Positions 1 to 11,848 of a DNA stretch of 64,000 nt are shown here, piece by piece. This DNA is from Hermodice carunculata (taxonomy: Eukaryota > Annelida > Polychaeta > Eunicida > Amphinomidae), in NCBI GenBank assembly GCA_964020975.1, contig OZ026615.1, positions 81,282,962 to 81,346,961 on the forward strand, given 5' to 3'. A program made the position numbers and the translations under genes. How positions within the stretch are numbered: position 1 is the first letter of the stretch; each line of letters starts with the position of its first letter. The notes beneath the pieces are model-generated. The model was not told the DNA's origin. It saw nothing but the letters and a program-made list of their open reading frames with translations, and ran no database searches.

Positions 1-118
1 CATCAACCAAGCTTTGAACGTCAGGCTACAATTACATGTAAACAAATGTACGTTTTTTACGTAGTAACCACTGTAGCTGATCATAGTATATAAACAGGTT
101 AACGCGTTTTTTTCAATA

Positions 119-157
119 GTCCCTGATGAGATGCAGAGGCATCGAAACTAGTTGGAC
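119..157 (+). ncRNA. Minimal hammerhead ribozyme motif (retroelement type)
   Basis: The conserved core CTGATGA is at 123-129 and GAAA at 144-147. They are joined by a perfect 5-bp stem II (GATGC 130-134, GCATC 139-143) with an AGAG loop. Stem I is GTCC (119-122) with GGAC (154-157). After the core comes the palindrome ACTAGT (147-152) followed by T153, so stem III is very short and a GUU-type cleavage site falls after 153. Tiny or palindromic stem III hammerheads that probably act as dimers are known from Penelope-like and other retroelements. I therefore infer that positions 1-240 are a fragment of such an element, although no coding part is visible nearby. Activity is not shown by sequence alone. 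Confidence 0.72.
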
Positions 158-493
158 ATTCACCAAGCCTCCTAACCACCACGGCTACTTGCTGTAGTCA
201 TTTAGCTCATTTTCTTCTATGAGGTTTAAGCCTGGCAAGCCCCTTTAATAATTATTTTTACTCGAATATCTGCATCCAATGAAATTCATAACCTGCATAC
301 AAATGCAGTAATTTGATACCATGAAGGTAGTTATGAACAGAATCAATACTCTGAAAAAGTAACTTACATATTCTGCATATAAACAAACTGGTCAGTATTG
401 CTGGTACATACCTAAAGTCAAAATATAAACAAAACATCAAGAATGATTGCCACTGTATTCTTAAATTCTTTAATGTACCAGGTGCAAAGGCTG

Positions 494-966
494 ATCTAAA
501 CTACTCAAAACTTATAACTCTCCACTTATTTACTTGTTAATAATTAAACAATGAACAAATATTTTGGAATTTGAGTATCATATATTTTATCTTCATACTC
601 TTGGTACAGCGTTAACAGAAAAATGACCATCTTAAGGAGTCCATGCTTCACTGCACATGACTGGTTTTAAGTGAAAGTCAAAATTTGAAGTTCGCAACAT
701 TAGATTCAATGAAACCTGAAGTGGGTAAATAAGTTTTTTGTTTATCACAGAAGACTTGTCTCAATGATTTGATCATCAATGCATAACAGTATGCTTGTTG
801 AACCATGGTAAAGTCAATCTTCTGTGTAACCACCTCGGTTGCTATGGCACTGCTGGCACCTTCTCCTCATGCTGTATACAAGGTGTGGGGAGGCAAAATA
901 TTTGTTCATTATTTAATTATATACAAGTAAATAAGTGGAGAGTTATAAGTTTTGAGTAGTTTAGAT
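494..966. mobile_element. Foldback MITE with ~70-bp terminal inverted repeats
   Basis: Positions 494-565 are almost the exact reverse complement of 895-966, with only about two differences. The ends begin ATCTAAACTACTCAAAAC. The roughly 330-bp interior has no coding potential. This is the layout of a non-autonomous DNA transposon. I cannot assign a superfamily because no clear target-site duplication flanks it. Confidence 0.8.
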
Positions 967-969
967 ACT

Positions 970-1885
970 TGTAAGGCCATATGAAAAGCCCGCAATTCTT
1001 GTCCTGTAACAAATTATGTACAATGAATAAATTACCAAGGCGCTACTAATTCAAATAAGTCAGGTGTGACTGACATATTATGACAATCTACATAAATCTC
1101 TTGTAGAAACTGAATCACATTATCAGTTTTTAAATGAGCCTGAGACAATAAATGTAATAATCAAATATAGTCATTAAGTGTAGGGGCTCAATTTTCATAT
1201 GACATACTGCACAAAGATAAACTATCTCTCTGAGGCTTGTGTGCCTGCTGAGCCATCTATTCAAGAAGAGTTCCAAGTCCTGAGTGACCTCTTTCTTTCC
1301 GTGGTCAGGCCTTTCCCAATCGGTGTCCACAAGGAGGCTCCCCTGCTGACGTCACAGAAATTTCCAGGGCAATCCCTCACCACATTCCTTCCCCATTTAA
1401 TAAGACAGAGGTCACAAACAGAAGGAAATATATGCCAAAATGAATTTTGATTAGTCCAGAGCGATATCAAGTGTAATTTTATGTCCAAACTAGAAACCAA
1501 ACTAAAAAGAAAAATGGATGTGATGCATTGTGTGCAAGACGGGTGCAGCTTTAGATGAGGACTGCTAAAGCAAAGGAGAAAAGACACATTGGTTAATAAG
1601 ATATTCATATCTGCCGTTCCTGTGTCCTGGTTATGCACATCTATAAAAGCAAGATTCCCTACTCCAGTGAAATCAAATACTAAAGCAAATACAATACCCC
1701 AAGCAATACATGCATTTCTCCAGTTCCACATTAGCTATGCCATGCCAACCAATAACCCCATCACACAACACATGCAATTTTTACATCATACCCAGAGTTT
1801 CTTTCAGTTATTTACATATTTACAAAATTATAACAATCTGATATCAGCTCTTCAGCAAGGTGGTCCAAGTTGCGGACCTATAGAC
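970..1885. other. No gene recognised; possible 3' flank or LTR of the Gypsy element
   Basis: This stretch lies directly downstream of the minus-strand Gypsy/TatD element, so it is where a 3' LTR would be expected. I found no matching copy beyond 9.8 kb. A 156-codon minus-strand open frame (1261-1731) resembles no protein I know and is probably chance. Confidence 0.4.
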
Positions 1886-1891
1886 CCTAAA

Positions 1892-3575
1892 TCAGAGGTC
1901 AGAGAATGATTTTGTCACTTCACGAGTTGCATCACAGACCATGGATAGCAGCAAATTCCTACTTAGTGCCACCACTCTGGTAGCTTTGAGAACCATTCCC
2001 GGGTTTGAGCTCTGGGCTTTCCCCTTAAATTGTTCTGGCACCAGATAGGGGGCATCCGTCTCCAAAACCATCCTTCTGAGGGGGATTGCCCTCAGTACTG
2101 GATCCATGGATGGCTCACTCCCTGTACATGCCGAAATCCCAAAGACACGCTCTGGAAAAACTGCCATCCACCTTTCTGCCTTGTCCATATTTCCACTAAA
2201 GCAGTGGAGATGGATTGAATGGTCCATAGGCAGTGTCTGCTTCAGAACCTCTATTCAGCAATGGATGCATTCCCCCTCCTCACCTCCACGCAAGTGAAGT
2301 ATTACTGGAAGGTGCAGTCTGGCAGCTAAGGGTGTCACTAGCTCCAGAGCTTTCTGCTGCTCCACCTTCTGCTGTTCCATGCAATTCCGGCCAGTGAAGT
2401 CCAGTCCTACTACCCCTAGACCCACATTTCTTGACAGTAGCAGACAACTCTCCATCCTCACCAGGTCCAATTTGGTCAGCTTGGTCACAAACCTCAGGGT
2501 ATAAACCCACCGCAAAGAAAACTCTCCCATCCTGAAGTAAGCACCTCATACCTGCTTCTGTTTTCCACTTGTTTTGAAAACAATGGATGGATACCACTGC
2601 CTCCAACTCAAACTCCTCGGAACTGCCTGGCCAAGACTCAAACACAGCGTGAAGATCGGTGTAGTGAGTCCAGTCCAGGAGCTCCCTGAGATGACAATGG
2701 GCATCCACCACTCTGAAAGGCTGTCGAAACTGCTGGATATGGTCACAGCCTACCTTTCCACCAGGAATGGCTAAGGACAGCACTAACTTCGCATACTGCT
2801 TCATTCTGTTCTTTTGTGGCTCTGAGAGCTTAGCCAGCTGGATGGCCAATACTCTCCAGTGTAACATGGCCGCAATACCGTTGGGAGGGCAAATGTGAGC
2901 TCCCTGCGGAAAAGTGGTCCTGGTGCATGGAGCAAAGGCCTGGAAAAGAATGCTCTCGGTCTCCATCATCCGTGCTCCCACAACATTTTTTGATCCCTCC
3001 TGGGCCAACCTCCAAAGGTCTTTCACACAGATTGACTTCTGCTCTTCTCTAAGAGCAACCAGGAATCCTGCTACTAGCATCACCCAAGTGTCCAGATGCT
3101 CCTCCCCGAAGTGTGAAATGTGGATTTGTGTCCCTTGTTGCCGGAAATGATTTCCCATCCCAGACAGCGCTGATCCCTGGAATCCACCCAACAAGCACTT
3201 CAAGGGTATATGTACCAAGGCAGATGCTGCTTGCTCACATGCTGCTTCACGTGGGACAGTTGGACAGCGCAGACTGGGCATGCCTGTCCTCTTTTTTTGG
3301 GCTGCTTTGGCACAGATTGACACTTTGATCTTTAACCCCACTGCCTGCACTGATCTGTTAAGTTTGCTGTTATTGGTTGTTGGCTGGAAAATAGTCCTGT
3401 CAATTTCCACGATTCCATCCACCTTTGGTTCTGACAAAGCGCTAGTGTGCTCTGATACATGCGAATCGCATGGCTCAGTGACCTTAAAGTCCTCTCAGCA
3501 CTGATCAATTACAATCCATTCCTCATCACTCTTACTCCTGTAGAGAGTCTCCTCGTCCAAAACGTCCATCATCTA
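1892..3575 (-). pseudogene. TatD-type metal-dependent hydrolase domain, third coding region of the Gypsy element
   Basis: TatD proteins are metal-dependent nucleases with a TIM-barrel fold. The signatures VVDAHCHL, FFAVGLYP, VGLDFTGRN, VILHLRGG, HCFSGNMDKAERWM and LETDAPYL occur here in the correct TatD order. A roughly 200-residue N-terminal region precedes the domain and includes ICPPNGIAAMLHWRVLAIQL, a segment I associate with TATDN2-like proteins that are multicopy in marine invertebrates. There are no introns, it is on the same strand as pol, and it begins within about 100 bases of the end of pol. This fits an accessory gene carried in the position where env lies in other elements. The alternative is an intronless host TATDN2-like copy that happens to lie there. 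It is broken in a small number of places. Confidence 0.75.
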
Positions 3576-6500
3576 TTAAATTAAATTGAAAATAAATTAA
3601 TACTTAATTATTGACTAATCCATTTACAGCCCATTTACAATAATCCTACCACTATACTATACATAGTCTCTAAATTGGCTTGGTCTCAGAACCTCCCTCC
3701 CTCTCTTGGTATGCCAGGTCGTTGTTGCTATTGGATCAGCAACGGAACCGGGGACAGAAACTGTTGGCTGAGTTACTGAATTTGTTTCCAAGGTTCCTGG
3801 CACAGCAACCACCCTTGGTGAGGGTGGCCTGATCTGACTGCTTAGCAGAGGGACAGATGATTGACTTGTGGAGATGGGCAGTGCCGGAAAACTGCAGAAA
3901 ACATCTTGAGCATCACTTGATGGAACCTCAGTGCCACTCGCCTCACCCCGGTTCCTAGCTCCCTCCTCATCTCCAAACAGATCCCTGAATACATCCAGGA
4001 AATCATCATCATTTTCCTTCTCATCCTAAGGGATGGCGGTGTCCAGATCTAAAAGGGCATGCCTAAGCCTCAGGGGCACAAATCGATCTTTGCAGGGCTT
4101 CAACCTGTCATGATGAGCCACCCACTTTTTCCTTTTTCCCTTAACTTTAAATAAAACAGAAGACAACACTTCTATGATAAGGAAAGGACCACTCCAAACT
4201 TGATTCAGTTTTCTTGACTAACCTACTTTACAGGCAGATTCTAATTGATACACAAGGTCCTCAGCCTCATAAGACCTGCTTCATAGTTTAAGATCGTTGG
4301 TCTTCTTCTGCCTTTCCTGGGCCCCTTTCAGTTGGTTCCGCGCCGTTTCATGAGTGGTTGAAAGTATCTCTTGCAGCTGCTGTGCATACTCTGGAAACTC
4401 CTTCCCCTGGTCAATGTCAAACAACCTGAACGTCAAGTCTCTGGGGGAGAGCACTTCCCTGCCCAACATCATTAAATTGGCTGAGAATCCAGTACTGCGA
4501 TTCGGCACGGACCGAACAGCAGCAGCCAATTGCAGCAGATGTTTATCCCAATTCCTGTTTGAGCCTTAACTACAGCACCTAATCATCTGCAGCAGAAGCC
4601 AATTATAGCGATCCACTTTACCATTCACACAAGGTCAATACAGGGTGGTCCTGGTCTTCGTGATCTCCAAAAGATCACATATCACTCTCACCAGCTTCCC
4701 ATCCATGATCTTTCCTTGATCTGTATGGAGATTAAGTGGGCAACCAAACCTGGCAATGAACTCATTCACTAGTTTTTCAACAATACTTTCTGCTTATTGA
4801 TTTGGAAGAGCATAGCACTCAAACCACTTGGTGAATTGATCAACCAACATAAGTATGTACACTTTACCTGCAAAACTAGGTGTGAAGGGATTACGTATAT
4901 CTATATGTACATGCTCCATCGGTGCTCCAGCATGATATTTTCCAAGATGCGCTCTTGGCCACATCCTAGCTTTCTTGTTAGTGCTGCAAGCCGCACATGA
5001 CTCTACATAGAATTTGGAATCCTGGGCCATGTGATGCCAGAAAAAACTTCTCCTGAGAAGTTCAAGGGTTTTAGTCTCACCAAGATGTCCAGCGAGCCAG
5101 ACATCATGGCACAGCTTCAACACCTGATCTCGTAGGGATTTAGGCAACACCAAACATTTCCTCAGCACAACATCCTCCCATCGATAGTAAAGAACTCCTT
5201 GCTGTAGATGGAGTTGAGACCTACAGGACCACAAATGCTTGACAGCCGGACTCTTGATAGAGAGCACATCCTCTGCTGGAGCTATACCCCTTTCTAACCA
5301 TGTCTTAACTACTTTTATATCAGGGTCTTCCAGCTGGTGCTGATGCAACTCTTGCAATGAATAGCCCTGAAACCAGTTCCCACTATTCAGATCTCTTAAA
5401 GACGTGACACTCTGTTGATTCTCATCATCTTTACTAGGGTTGTTACCGCCAGTTCACGAATTGCCAATGGCAGCACATCATCCATGTCCCGTTCAAAACG
5501 ATCCCATTGCTGCTGTGTTCTACTACTATATTGACACCCCCCACATAGAAGTTGCTCCAACTTTGTACCAGCACTATAGCAATCGCAGAAAGCTTCATGG
5601 TCTGGAATTCTGGACAGCCCATCAGCATTCTGGTGTTTCTTGCTTTCTCTATGAATGATCTCCATATCATATTGGCTGAATTCCTCTAATCACCTAGGCA
5701 ACTGCCCCTCAATGTACTTGAATCTCATGAGCCACGCCAGACTTACATAATCAGTCCTTACCACAAACCTCCTGCCTAACAAATAGTGTCGGTACTGCCT
5801 GGTGAAACATATCACTGCTAATAACTCCTTCCTGGTGGTACAATACTTCCTCTGCACTGCCGTGAACAACAAGCTACCATACGCTATCACTCGCAATTTC
5901 CCATCCTGTAACTGATCCAAGTCAGCTCCAATGGCCGAGCTTAAGGCATCACAGTCCAGGTAAAACTTACTTTCCTTTTGCGGGTAACCTAAAACAGTAG
6001 CTTCTACTAGGGCACATATAAGTTGGTCAAATGCCTCATGGTGCTTTTTCTCCCACACAAACTTATTCTTTGGCCCTGTCAAGTTGTACAAACAACTAGC
6101 TATCTCCGCAAACTCTGGAATATGGTCCTGGTGGTAATTCACAAAGCCCAAGAATGACTCAACGTCCTTTGTGCTATGTGGCCTCGGCCGGGTGTTTACC
6201 ACCTTTACCTTATCCTGGTCAACTCTCACACTTTCCTCTGAAACCATCTTTCCCAAGAACCGGACCTTATGTTGGAATAATAAGCAGTTTTTGGGCTTCA
6301 ACTGAATCTGATGGTTTTCTAAACCTCTCAAACACCTCCTGAAGATTATCAGAATGATTATGAAATTAACTGCCTAGCACCAGAATATCATCAAGAAAAA
6401 TTAGAATGCTTGATCAAGTCAATCCCCTTAGCACAAGATTCATCGCCTTCATGAAAGTGGCCAGAGCATTGCATAAACCAAACACCATCCTTCGATGTTC

Positions 6501-9399
6501 AAAAAGGCCATACTTGGTGAGAAATGCCATCTTGTGCTGATCACTATCTTCGATTGGAATTTGCCAGTAGCCACTAGCCATATCTAAAGACGAGAAATAG
6601 CTGTTGCGCCCTAGAGCGTCCAAGCATTCTTTGATCAAGGGCAAAGGGTAAGCATCCTTGACTGTAACCTTGTTTAGTTCTCGTAATCCACAAGCCAGCG
6701 CACCCCTCCATCTTTCTTTCATACCAAGACTGGCGCTGCAGCCCACTCAGATGAGGACGGCTGAGTGACCCCCACATCCAGCATATGCTTCAAGTGCTTC
6801 TCCTCACCTTGGAAGGCAAAAGGACAGCGCCTCAACCTTTGTTTCACCGGAGTTGCCCCTTGAATGTTGATCTTATATGTTACACCCAAGATCCAGATCA
6901 TTTTTGGAGAGCAAATTAGAATATTCCTCCAGTAACACTGAAAGCTCCTGATCTTCCTCCCTTGACAAGTTCATACTTGACTGTTCCAATAAGGACTGCA
7001 AATGTTCGGGTACCTTTCCGGGATACATCTGTGATGCAGGATCTGCATTTATGCCTATAATGCTGTAGGCCTCAGAAAGTCTGCTGTTCATCAAATGTGA
7101 CGAGCCACTTCCTTCTGAGAATGAATCACTGACATCATCTAATAATATTTGCCCCATCTGCATGGCACTCCCCACCAAAGCACCAGGTTTTAGAGTGACA
7201 AACATATCCGACAAATTGATAAAGGGAATAGGTACCCTCTTCTGTCCAGCTACTAACACAGTTGGGAACACTAAGTCCGGTGGGTTATTCATTGGAGTGA
7301 CCACATATTCACCTTGATTGGCATCCTCAATTCCTCAAATTCCCTGCACCTGGCAATTTGGGGGAATCACCAACTTTTCTCTCAGTCTTACCTCACACAC
7401 GGCAAAGTCGCAGTCTCCTGCTCGGCGCAGAGTAGCTTGGATGATAGCATCTCCTATACTAAAAACATTGCACTTTAAGTCCACTACCCCACTGTTAGAA
7501 AGGTGGAAATCCAACCCTAAAATTACTGGGTCGGTCACTAGGGCAATATACACATCCCGCGGAAATGTACTTTTCCCTATTGTCAACCTTACATCTGGCA
7601 CCCGATATGCTACCATATTGCCCTTTTTTGTGGCACCTTTAAGTGAAACATGTTCCCCAGCCAGATAATCAAGACCAATTTGTTGCGCAAAGTATGTACT
7701 GATTACCGTGACCTGAGCTGCCGTGTCCACCACCGAACTACAATCCCATTTGTTCAGTTGTGCTGGTATTATTATGTTGTACCCAATATTTGCTCTGAAT
7801 GATACTTCCTCCAAAACAAAACTATTTACATTGGCAGTATCCTGCTCCAACTTAACATTATATGCTAAATTTCTATTTGCAACCTGGCCTGCAAGAGTCT
7901 TACGTGTTGCCGAGTGGCCAGTATCTACAACCCGGGTTTGCTTAACCCATTCTCTGGTGCTGGTGAGCCATTCACTTCAGGAGAATGTTTTGGCGAGCAT
8001 AGCAGTCACTCACAGTAAAAGTGTGACCCGCTCCTGCACTGAAAACATGACCCTCTCTCCCGTGGTGGAGTACCAGCTGAAACCGGGCCTGGGCTTGCGA
8101 CTGCCGGTTTCTGTCTCTTTTCCTGGGAGTCCTTGAAGTCCTTGAACATTCCAAGCATGCTCTTCATGGCTTCCTGCATTCTGGTCGTGATTCCAGCTGC
8201 CACAGGCTTAGTGCAGCTACTCTATCCTGCAGAGGCTTACACTTTTCCACGTGTCTTCCCCTATCTAGGTTTTCTGGAGACATAGATCCCACCTGAGGGA
8301 AGAAGATCTCATCCTCAAAAGATACCGAGACACTTTTCAAACACTTTTTCCCATAAATAATGTCATGGTTTTGCTCGTGGATCTTCACAAGATGCAATGC
8401 TTCTTCCAAATCCTCTGGCTCCTTGTTCAAAACTTGAAGAGCTGCCGAACGATGTAAAATCCCTTCAAGAAAGCCTCTTTCACCATGGTCTGGGTGATCC
8501 TCGCAGCACCCCTTGCATCTGGGTAACTCCCATGCGAGTTTCTGAGCACGCCTCGCAAACTCCTCTTAACTCTCCTCCGGCCTCTGCTTCAACATGAAAA
8601 GCTGCTGTCACACACTAGCAGGAGGGTCTTTTTTCCAAACTGATGATCTTGTTTCCCTGACAATCACCGGAAATCCTCGCGAACTTCCTCTTCCGAACAC
8701 CGAAAAAAGCATGGGCCTAACCACGCAAACCATCAATGAGACAGTCTAGCTTCTCGTTCGGCCCCCACCCATAACGCAATGCGATCTTTTCAAACTATAG
8801 AATAAAAGGACGCCAGTCTTCCCTGCTATCATAAGTGGCCATCTTGGGTGGATGTGGTCCTTGCACTCTCCTGTATCGCATTCCATGCCACGTTTCCGGA
8901 TTATCCATGATTGGCAATATCGGTGGATCCACTGCTGGCTGAACTACCCTGGGATACACCTGAGGTTGTGGCATGTGGACCATCTGCGGCTGTTGCCCTA
9001 AAATATCCACTGGATATTGCCCCACTAACCTTTGTGGTTGAAGTGCAGGAGCAAATGTTGGTTGCCCTGAACACACAGGATATTGGGGAAACCCTGGGGG
9101 TGCATACCCCCACTCCCCCCCCCCTAGCGTGGGAGGTCAAGGTCAGACACTGTGGGACACTATTCTTTGAAACAGAGCCTCCCCCCAATGGCTGCAGGTT
9201 ACCAACTCTGGACATGGGTGTTCTGTGATACGTGGTGGTGTTTTAAAATCACTACCCCCTTTACTCCCTTGAGTATATGGTAAGGGTGCCCCCCAGGAAG
9301 CAGACACATCCCCCCCCCCCCCTGCACCCACTAACAAGCCACCACTTGCAACCTTTGGGTAAACACTTGTGGGTGTAGAAGTCTTTTTTGATGATTTAG

Positions 9400-9800
9400 C
9401 CTCTTCCCATTCTTCCCTTATGCATGACTGAGCCGCAATTACGCCTCTAGCTTTTTGTCCATTTTTTCATATTTTTCACTGACATTCTGCATTTGGAACA
9501 TAAGTTTGTCAAACAGTCGGACAATTTGCTGGGATTCCGGTTCCTGTTGCTGTTGCTGCTTTTCACTGGAAGTGGATACATCATCGCTCCTAAAACAAAT
9601 CACGTGATTTTTTTATCATTCTGTCCCATGTCTGCCGAGGCAGGATATTTCTGTCAATGAGAATATCATACGTAATCAACAGACCCTCTGCTGCCAATTC
9701 CTCCCTTAAAGCCAAAATAGCTTTAAGTTTAGCAGACCTAGTACCCGGCAAAGCACCCAATGCCTTCAGGCAAGTGGTATTAATGTCAACTGGGCCCATT
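9400..9800 (-). pseudogene. Gag N-terminus with a helix-hairpin-helix-like segment
   Basis: The segment beginning MGPVDINTTCLKALGALPG continues with TRSAKLKAILALREEL. This resembles the ComEA-type helix-hairpin-helix repeat (DINTAS-EEL-ALPGIG-AKAKAI--YRE), a DNA-binding fold. It is followed by a glutamine-rich stretch and a probable coiled coil (RLFDKLMFQMQNVSEKYEKM). Its position ahead of the gag core suggests that it is the first part of the Gypsy element's gag. The similarity is recalled from the family pattern and has not been searched. Confidence 0.5.
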
Positions 9801-9829
9801 CCAATGGTGATTATTCAAACCCAAAATTT

Positions 9830-11430
9830 GAAATAAATCACTTTTGATACAATATCTGTATTTATAATGAATTGAAAAATGCAGGGAAATTCACAATATT
9901 ATTCAACACCCAAACTGAACAGTAAACCTTTACTCACAATAATGCAAATGTTTTTGACTAGTTCAAGTTGACATGAGAGGGGGAAGGAAAAAAAAGTACT
10001 ATGGAAATACCAGTAAGACATGGCAATGCAAAACATGCAATCAAAGTAACCAATCAAACTGATACTTAAGATTCAAGCAATACAATTGTCAAATACCGAT
10101 GCACTGGATAGTGAAACAATAACACAGGGCCGCGCTGTGCGAATGCAAAAAGAAAAACAAAACAAAAACAATTTGTGTGCAGGTGTGCAAAGTTGCAGAC
10201 TGGGGAGTAAGTTCTAACAGAGGGCTGACACCAGTGTATCTGTTGTACAATCCCAGATTGTACAGTCCTATATGTGCGTCCCCTCAAAGCAACAAATTTA
10301 GTAACTTTTTTTTCAAATAATTTGAATCCAAATGCATCCTAAACTGTTTAACTTGCACAATCAGTAATATAATATTCACATAAGGGAAGGATTTCACAGT
10401 AAAAGGCCACTTACATCCACCAAAAAAGCTAGAAGGAATACCCTGTATAAATTTGGCAGGAAATTTTTCACACAAACAAAGAATCAAAACAAATATGGCC
10501 GCCTTGGCCTACCTATCTATGTGAAACCACATCAATCAATCCTGACAAATGAGAAAGACGAGAATGAGAAAACCAAATAATATTTCAGACAGATCCATAA
10601 ATCATCTCCAAAAAAAATATTTTATTTCATGTGAACATTATTCTGCATGGAATCAATAATCAAATCGTCAGTATTCCCAGCACATTATTAAGCATCAAGC
10701 CATAACATGTACTGAAAATACCTATATACATACACATTTACACACAAAGCACTTTGGCGTGTCAAATAATAACACAATTCTGTACACACAAATTAAAAAT
10801 TCTCAGCAGCAGGTATAATTCCTGAACTCAATGAAAAACAAATGCCACATTAATCCAGGGAAAGGTGGAGAAAAAATTTTTGAAAAATAAAAAAACAATT
10901 GTTGCTGCTAGTATGATTTAGCCAAAAATTTTACATGAACACATAATTTTGTTCAAAATCAAAACAAATTTCTTCCACCAAAAATCTGCCAACATACAAT
11001 CTTGAATACAGGAAGAAAGTAAAACAAAAAAACATGTTATGCATCATGCATGCAACACAGTTTGTATATGGATATTGTCTGTATAGAAATCTTTTTTTTT
11101 ATGTTACTAACTTGATATGCTGGCCATAACTCTGTACTCTCTAGGAAAATGTATTTAAGCATTTTTTTTTAAAGAACAGGGTTACTTGACACATTTTTCA
11201 GCAAGAAAGCTCTAGTAACAACATTGATCCAACATGCAAACCTGAAGAAGACAACAAGTGTTTGTTACAAACATGAAAACTACATAAATGCCAGGACTCA
11301 TTGACTGTATTATGATTTTTTTTCATTTGAAAAAGGTTCTATTAAAGTAATAAAGTAATTACAAATGGAATAGGTAAAGGCAAGAACAGAAGGTTCAACA
11401 ACTGCCTAAAAGAGGGCACTGCAGTCAGTG
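9830..11430. other. AT-rich region, no gene seen
   Basis: The only open frames are short, with no recognisable protein features. No paired LTR of the adjacent Gypsy element was found here. Probably intronic or old repeat sequence. Confidence 0.5.
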
Positions 11431-11432
11431 AA

Positions 11433-11646
11433 GGGCTAGGGTTGTGTATTCCCATTATTTTACATTGTAATTTGCAACTTAATAACTTGAAAACTATTGC
11501 ACATAGAAACACCAAATTTCAGACAGTAAATTTAGATACATAATTAAATACCTCATAAAAATGGTATAACCACAGCTACAAGAGTGGCTGGTTTATTTAC
11601 GGTTATTTTAACATACAAACTAATGGGAATACACAGCTCTAGCCCT
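11433..11646. mobile_element. MITE with ~25-bp terminal inverted repeats
   Basis: GGGCTAGGGTTGTGTATTCC near 11433 is matched in reverse complement by sequence ending near 11646 (AATACACAGCTCTAGCCC). The interior of about 160 bp is AT-rich and non-coding. The superfamily is not assigned. Confidence 0.65.
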
Positions 11647-11848
11647 CCAAATGTTTGTGTATTCAGTTGTGTATTGGGGCGAATACACACCTTAGAGCTA
11701 ATTCTGACCTTTCCTATTATTCAGGTTATGTCTGGCACATAAGTAATTTTTACACCAACTTTTTCAAAGTGCTCTAAAGTACACAAAAGTTTTAGATTAC
11801 CTTATTGATTTGACAGTTGCCATTTTTTAAACTAACTTTCAATCTAAA

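Larger units (their letters stand above)
1890..9800 (-). mobile_element. Decayed Ty3/Gypsy retroelement carrying a TatD-like third coding region
   Basis: Reading the minus strand from about 9.8 kb downward, the parts are in Ty3/Gypsy order. The gag-like region (about 9.8-8.1 kb) contains DWRPFILQFEKIA-type gag matches and NKEPEDLEEALHLVKIHEQ. It is followed by an aspartic protease (7.85-7.3 kb), reverse transcriptase (about 6.9-6.3 kb, with SSLDMASGYWQIPI and an FGLCNALATF region), RNase H (6.3-5.6 kb), an integrase with zinc-finger and core parts (5.4-4.3 kb), and a pol tail ending near 3.66 kb. A TatD-type domain follows on the same strand. The element is old and has many breaks. I could not identify paired LTRs, so the outer limits are approximate. 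The gag and RT resemble a Gypsy group common in marine invertebrates (recalled, not searched). Confidence 0.85.

Noticed and set aside
1261-1731. 156-codon minus-strand open frame
   Set aside because: No recognisable domain, and biased, low-information content rich in Ser, Leu and Cys. It lies in the 3' flank of a decayed element and is likely chance.
10066-10487. Two small minus-strand frames upstream of the Gypsy element
   Set aside because: No start context or domain. No similarity to the element's 3' flank, so they do not support an LTR.
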